This document shows positions 62,457-64,000 of a DNA stretch of 64,000 nt, piece after piece. The position numbers were made by a program, and so were the translations under genes. The notes under the pieces were generated by a model. The model saw only the letters and a list, made by a program, of their open reading frames with translations. It was not told the DNA's origin and searched no databases. The DNA is from Gillisella vitis (GTDB taxonomy: Bacteria; Pseudomonadota; Alphaproteobacteria; Rhizobiales; Rhizobiaceae), in contig NZ_LMVL02000001.1 in assembly GCF_001541345.2 (NCBI RefSeq), forward strand, positions 682,001-746,000, read 5' to 3'. How positions within the stretch are numbered: position 1 is the stretch's first letter; every line of letters starts with the position of its first letter.

Positions 62457-64000
62457 ATGTCACGAAATCCTATGATCAGTCGCCCCCTGCGTAACGTTTC
62501 GCTCACCCCCGAACTCGAGGGTTTCATTCATGCCAGCCTTGCGTCCGGCGATTACGCCAACGCAAACGACATGGTGTGCGCAGCTCTTGACGGGCTGCGC
62601 AACGCAGTCTCGCCCGGTAGGAAAGATATGGGCGTGCAAGACGTGGAATGGCCAAAAGGCGGCGGCAATTGCGGCGATCTGATTCGGGGTCGGGATTGGC
62701 GCAACTCCAGCCTCGGCCCGGTTGGCCAATGGTCGGGGGAATTGCGCGCAACGGTCGCCAATGTGGTCAATTCGCCGGTTGCAACCGTATTGATGTGGGG
62801 AGACGACCACATCATGATTTATAATGATGCCTATAGCGTGATTGCCGCGGATCGCCATCCGATAGCGCTCGGCATGCCTGTCGCTAAGGCTTTCCCTGAA
62901 GTCTGGGATTGGAACCGTCCTATTCTGGAAGCCGGTTTGAGGGGCGAAACGGTGGTGCATCGGGATCAGCCGATTGTGCTGAACCGCCGATCGGGACCGG
63001 AAAAGCTGTTTCTCGATCTTTTCTATACCCCGGTTTACGATGCCGATGCCAAGGTCGGTGGCGTGATGTGTACGATTGTCGATAACAGCGCTCGTCTGTC
63101 TGCAGAGAGGCAACTGGCCGAGCGGGAGGCTGAGTTGCGGCGGGTTACCGATGCCGTACCCATGCTGATTTCCTATGTCGACCGGGATCACATCTATCGT
63201 TTCGTCAATTCCACCTATCAAGACTGGTTCGGCATTGCGCCTGAGCGGGTGGTTGGGCGTCATGTGCGCGAACTGCTTGGCGATTTGTCCTATACCAACC
63301 GCCGCTCCTCAATCGAGCGTGGCCTTGCGGGTGAAAGCTTTACCTCGGAAGCGACCATTGTCCGCAATGGTGCGGAGCATCGGCTGGAAATCCGCTATAT
63401 CCCGCATGTCGAGGCGGATGGTTCTATCCCCGGGGTTCATATCTTGTGCATCGACATGCAGGACCATGCGCGGCGCGAAGCAGCTCTGATCATCAGCAAT
63501 CGCCGGTTTCGCACGGCGATGGACGCCGTTCACGGGGTGTTGTGGACCAATGGTCGTGATGGTCGAATGGAGGGCGAACAGGCAGGCTGGTCGGCGCTGA
63601 CCGGCCAGTCCATGGCGGAATACCATGGCTATGGGTGGTCCGATGCCGTCCATCCTGATGATGTTACCGCCACCATTGGCGCCTGGCGGGCTGCGGTCGA
63701 CAGCAAAACCATGTTTATCCACGAGCACCGTGTTCGGCGAGCCGATGGTGTCTGGCGCCAGTTTGCCATCCGGGCGCTGCCGCTTCTGGACAATGCCGGT
63801 GAAATCATTGAGTGGGTTGGCGTTCATACCGATATTACCCACCAGCGGGCTGCCGAAGCGACCCTGCGTCAGCAGGCCGAGACTTTGGCGCGGCAGGTGC
63901 GCTACCGCGAATTGGCGGAAGAGCAATTGCGCCACTTGAATGAGACGCTGGAAGCCCGTGTCGTTGCGGAAATTGGCGAACGGCGCCAGGCCGAGGCCAA
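62457..64000 (+). CDS. PAS sensor histidine kinase with N-terminal ParD-like (RHH) domain, 3' end outside window
   Basis: Open frame from ATG 62457 to the window edge, 514 complete codons with no stop, so the C-terminal kinase part is outside. Residues about 13-50 (VSLTPELEGFIHASLASGDY, then NANDMVCAALDGL) have the strand-helix-helix pattern of ParD/CopG ribbon-helix-helix antitoxins. Then comes the GRDWRNSSLGPVGQW start that many rhizobial PAS kinases share, and three PAS-like domains (about 90-215, 220-340, 345-470). A coiled-coil linker (LNETLEARVVAEIGERRQA) leads into the expected HisKA domain. No transmembrane helices seen. Confidence 0.82.
   Translation, partial: MSRNPMISRPLRNVSLTPELEGFIHASLASGDYANANDMVCAALDGLRNAVSPGRKDMGVQDVEWPKGGGNCGDLIRGRDWRNSSLGPVGQWSGELRATVANVVNSPVATVLMWGDDHIMIYNDAYSVIAADRHPIALGMPVAKAFPEVWDWNRPILEAGLRGETVVHRDQPIVLNRRSGPEKLFLDLFYTPVYDADAKVGGVMCTIVDNSARLSAERQLAEREAELRRVTDAVPMLISYVDRDHIYRFVNSTYQDWFGIAPERVVGRHVRELLGDLSYTNRRSSIERGLAGESFTSEATIVRNGAEHRLEIRYIPHVEADGSIPGVHILCIDMQDHARREAALIISNRRFRTAMDAVHGVLWTNGRDGRMEGEQAGWSALTGQSMAEYHGYGWSDAVHPDDVTATIGAWRAAVDSKTMFIHEHRVRRADGVWRQFAIRALPLLDNAGEIIEWVGVHTDITHQRAAEATLRQQAETLARQVRYRELAEEQLRHLNETLEARVVAEIGERRQAEA

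Noticed and set aside
1..64000. tRNA or rRNA genes, CRISPR arrays, insertion sequences or phage genes.
   Set aside because: No cloverleaf-like segments, regularly spaced repeats, transposase or integrase motifs were noticed by reading; a covariance-model scan would be decisive.

Overview
The window looks like chromosomal or chromid DNA of an alphaproteobacterium of the Rhizobiaceae (Agrobacterium / Allorhizobium / Rhizobium type). The reasons are the even, moderately GC-rich base use, the many solute-binding-protein ABC importers, a BcsN-containing cellulose synthase locus, HWE and LOV histidine kinases, and a promoter matching the EcfG general-stress consensus. The assignment rests on gene families, not on a database match. 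I saw no rRNA, tRNA, insertion sequence, prophage or CRISPR array.

Layout. (1) 136-3336: an RND multidrug-efflux pump, its partner genes outside the window. (2) 3418-13494: a NodD-like LysR regulator divergent from a ten-gene set (hydrolase, EthD protein, extradiol-type VOC dioxygenase, Rieske ferredoxin, FAD monooxygenase, MFS transporter, cupin, FAH-family enzyme, NAD-dependent epimerase-like dehydrogenase, cyclase). It reads as an aromatic or heterocycle catabolic pathway of unknown substrate. (3) 13572-18726: a NitT/TauT-like ABC ATPase and fused double permease without a binding protein, divergent from a FixL/FixJ-like two-component pair. (4) 18793-24086: a UgpBAEC-like ABC importer with a TIM-barrel isomerase at the 3' end of its operon. 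(5) 24397-31484: a PotABCD-like ABC importer, an (alpha/alpha)6-barrel glycoside hydrolase and a ROK kinase. (6) 32001-38328: a divergent five-gene dipeptide/oligosaccharide-type ABC importer, followed by an OmpR-type two-component system (38472-40529).

(7) 40708-47417: eight tightly coupled genes (HAD phosphatase, class III aminotransferase, arginase-fold protein, SMR-type membrane protein, membrane desaturase, alpha/beta hydrolase, FemAB/GNAT-like acyltransferase, second SMR-type protein). I cannot match this set to a pathway I know. A modified amino-lipid or acylated amine that is flipped or exported is my working guess, and it is the strongest candidate here for an undescribed system. (8) 47409-56583: a MipA/OmpV outer-membrane protein, then cellulose synthase genes bcsN-bcsA-bcsB with a divergent TPR gene. 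(9) 56685-64000: a GAF-PAS-GAF HWE kinase, a LOV blue-light kinase with its own EcfG-type promoter and a single-domain response regulator, a small protein, RsgA, and the first 514 codons of a PAS sensor kinase whose N-terminus looks like a ParD-type ribbon-helix-helix domain.

A recurring regulatory layout is seen in the ABC importer operons: three of them carry a strong hairpin directly behind the solute-binding-protein gene and ahead of the membrane or ATPase genes.
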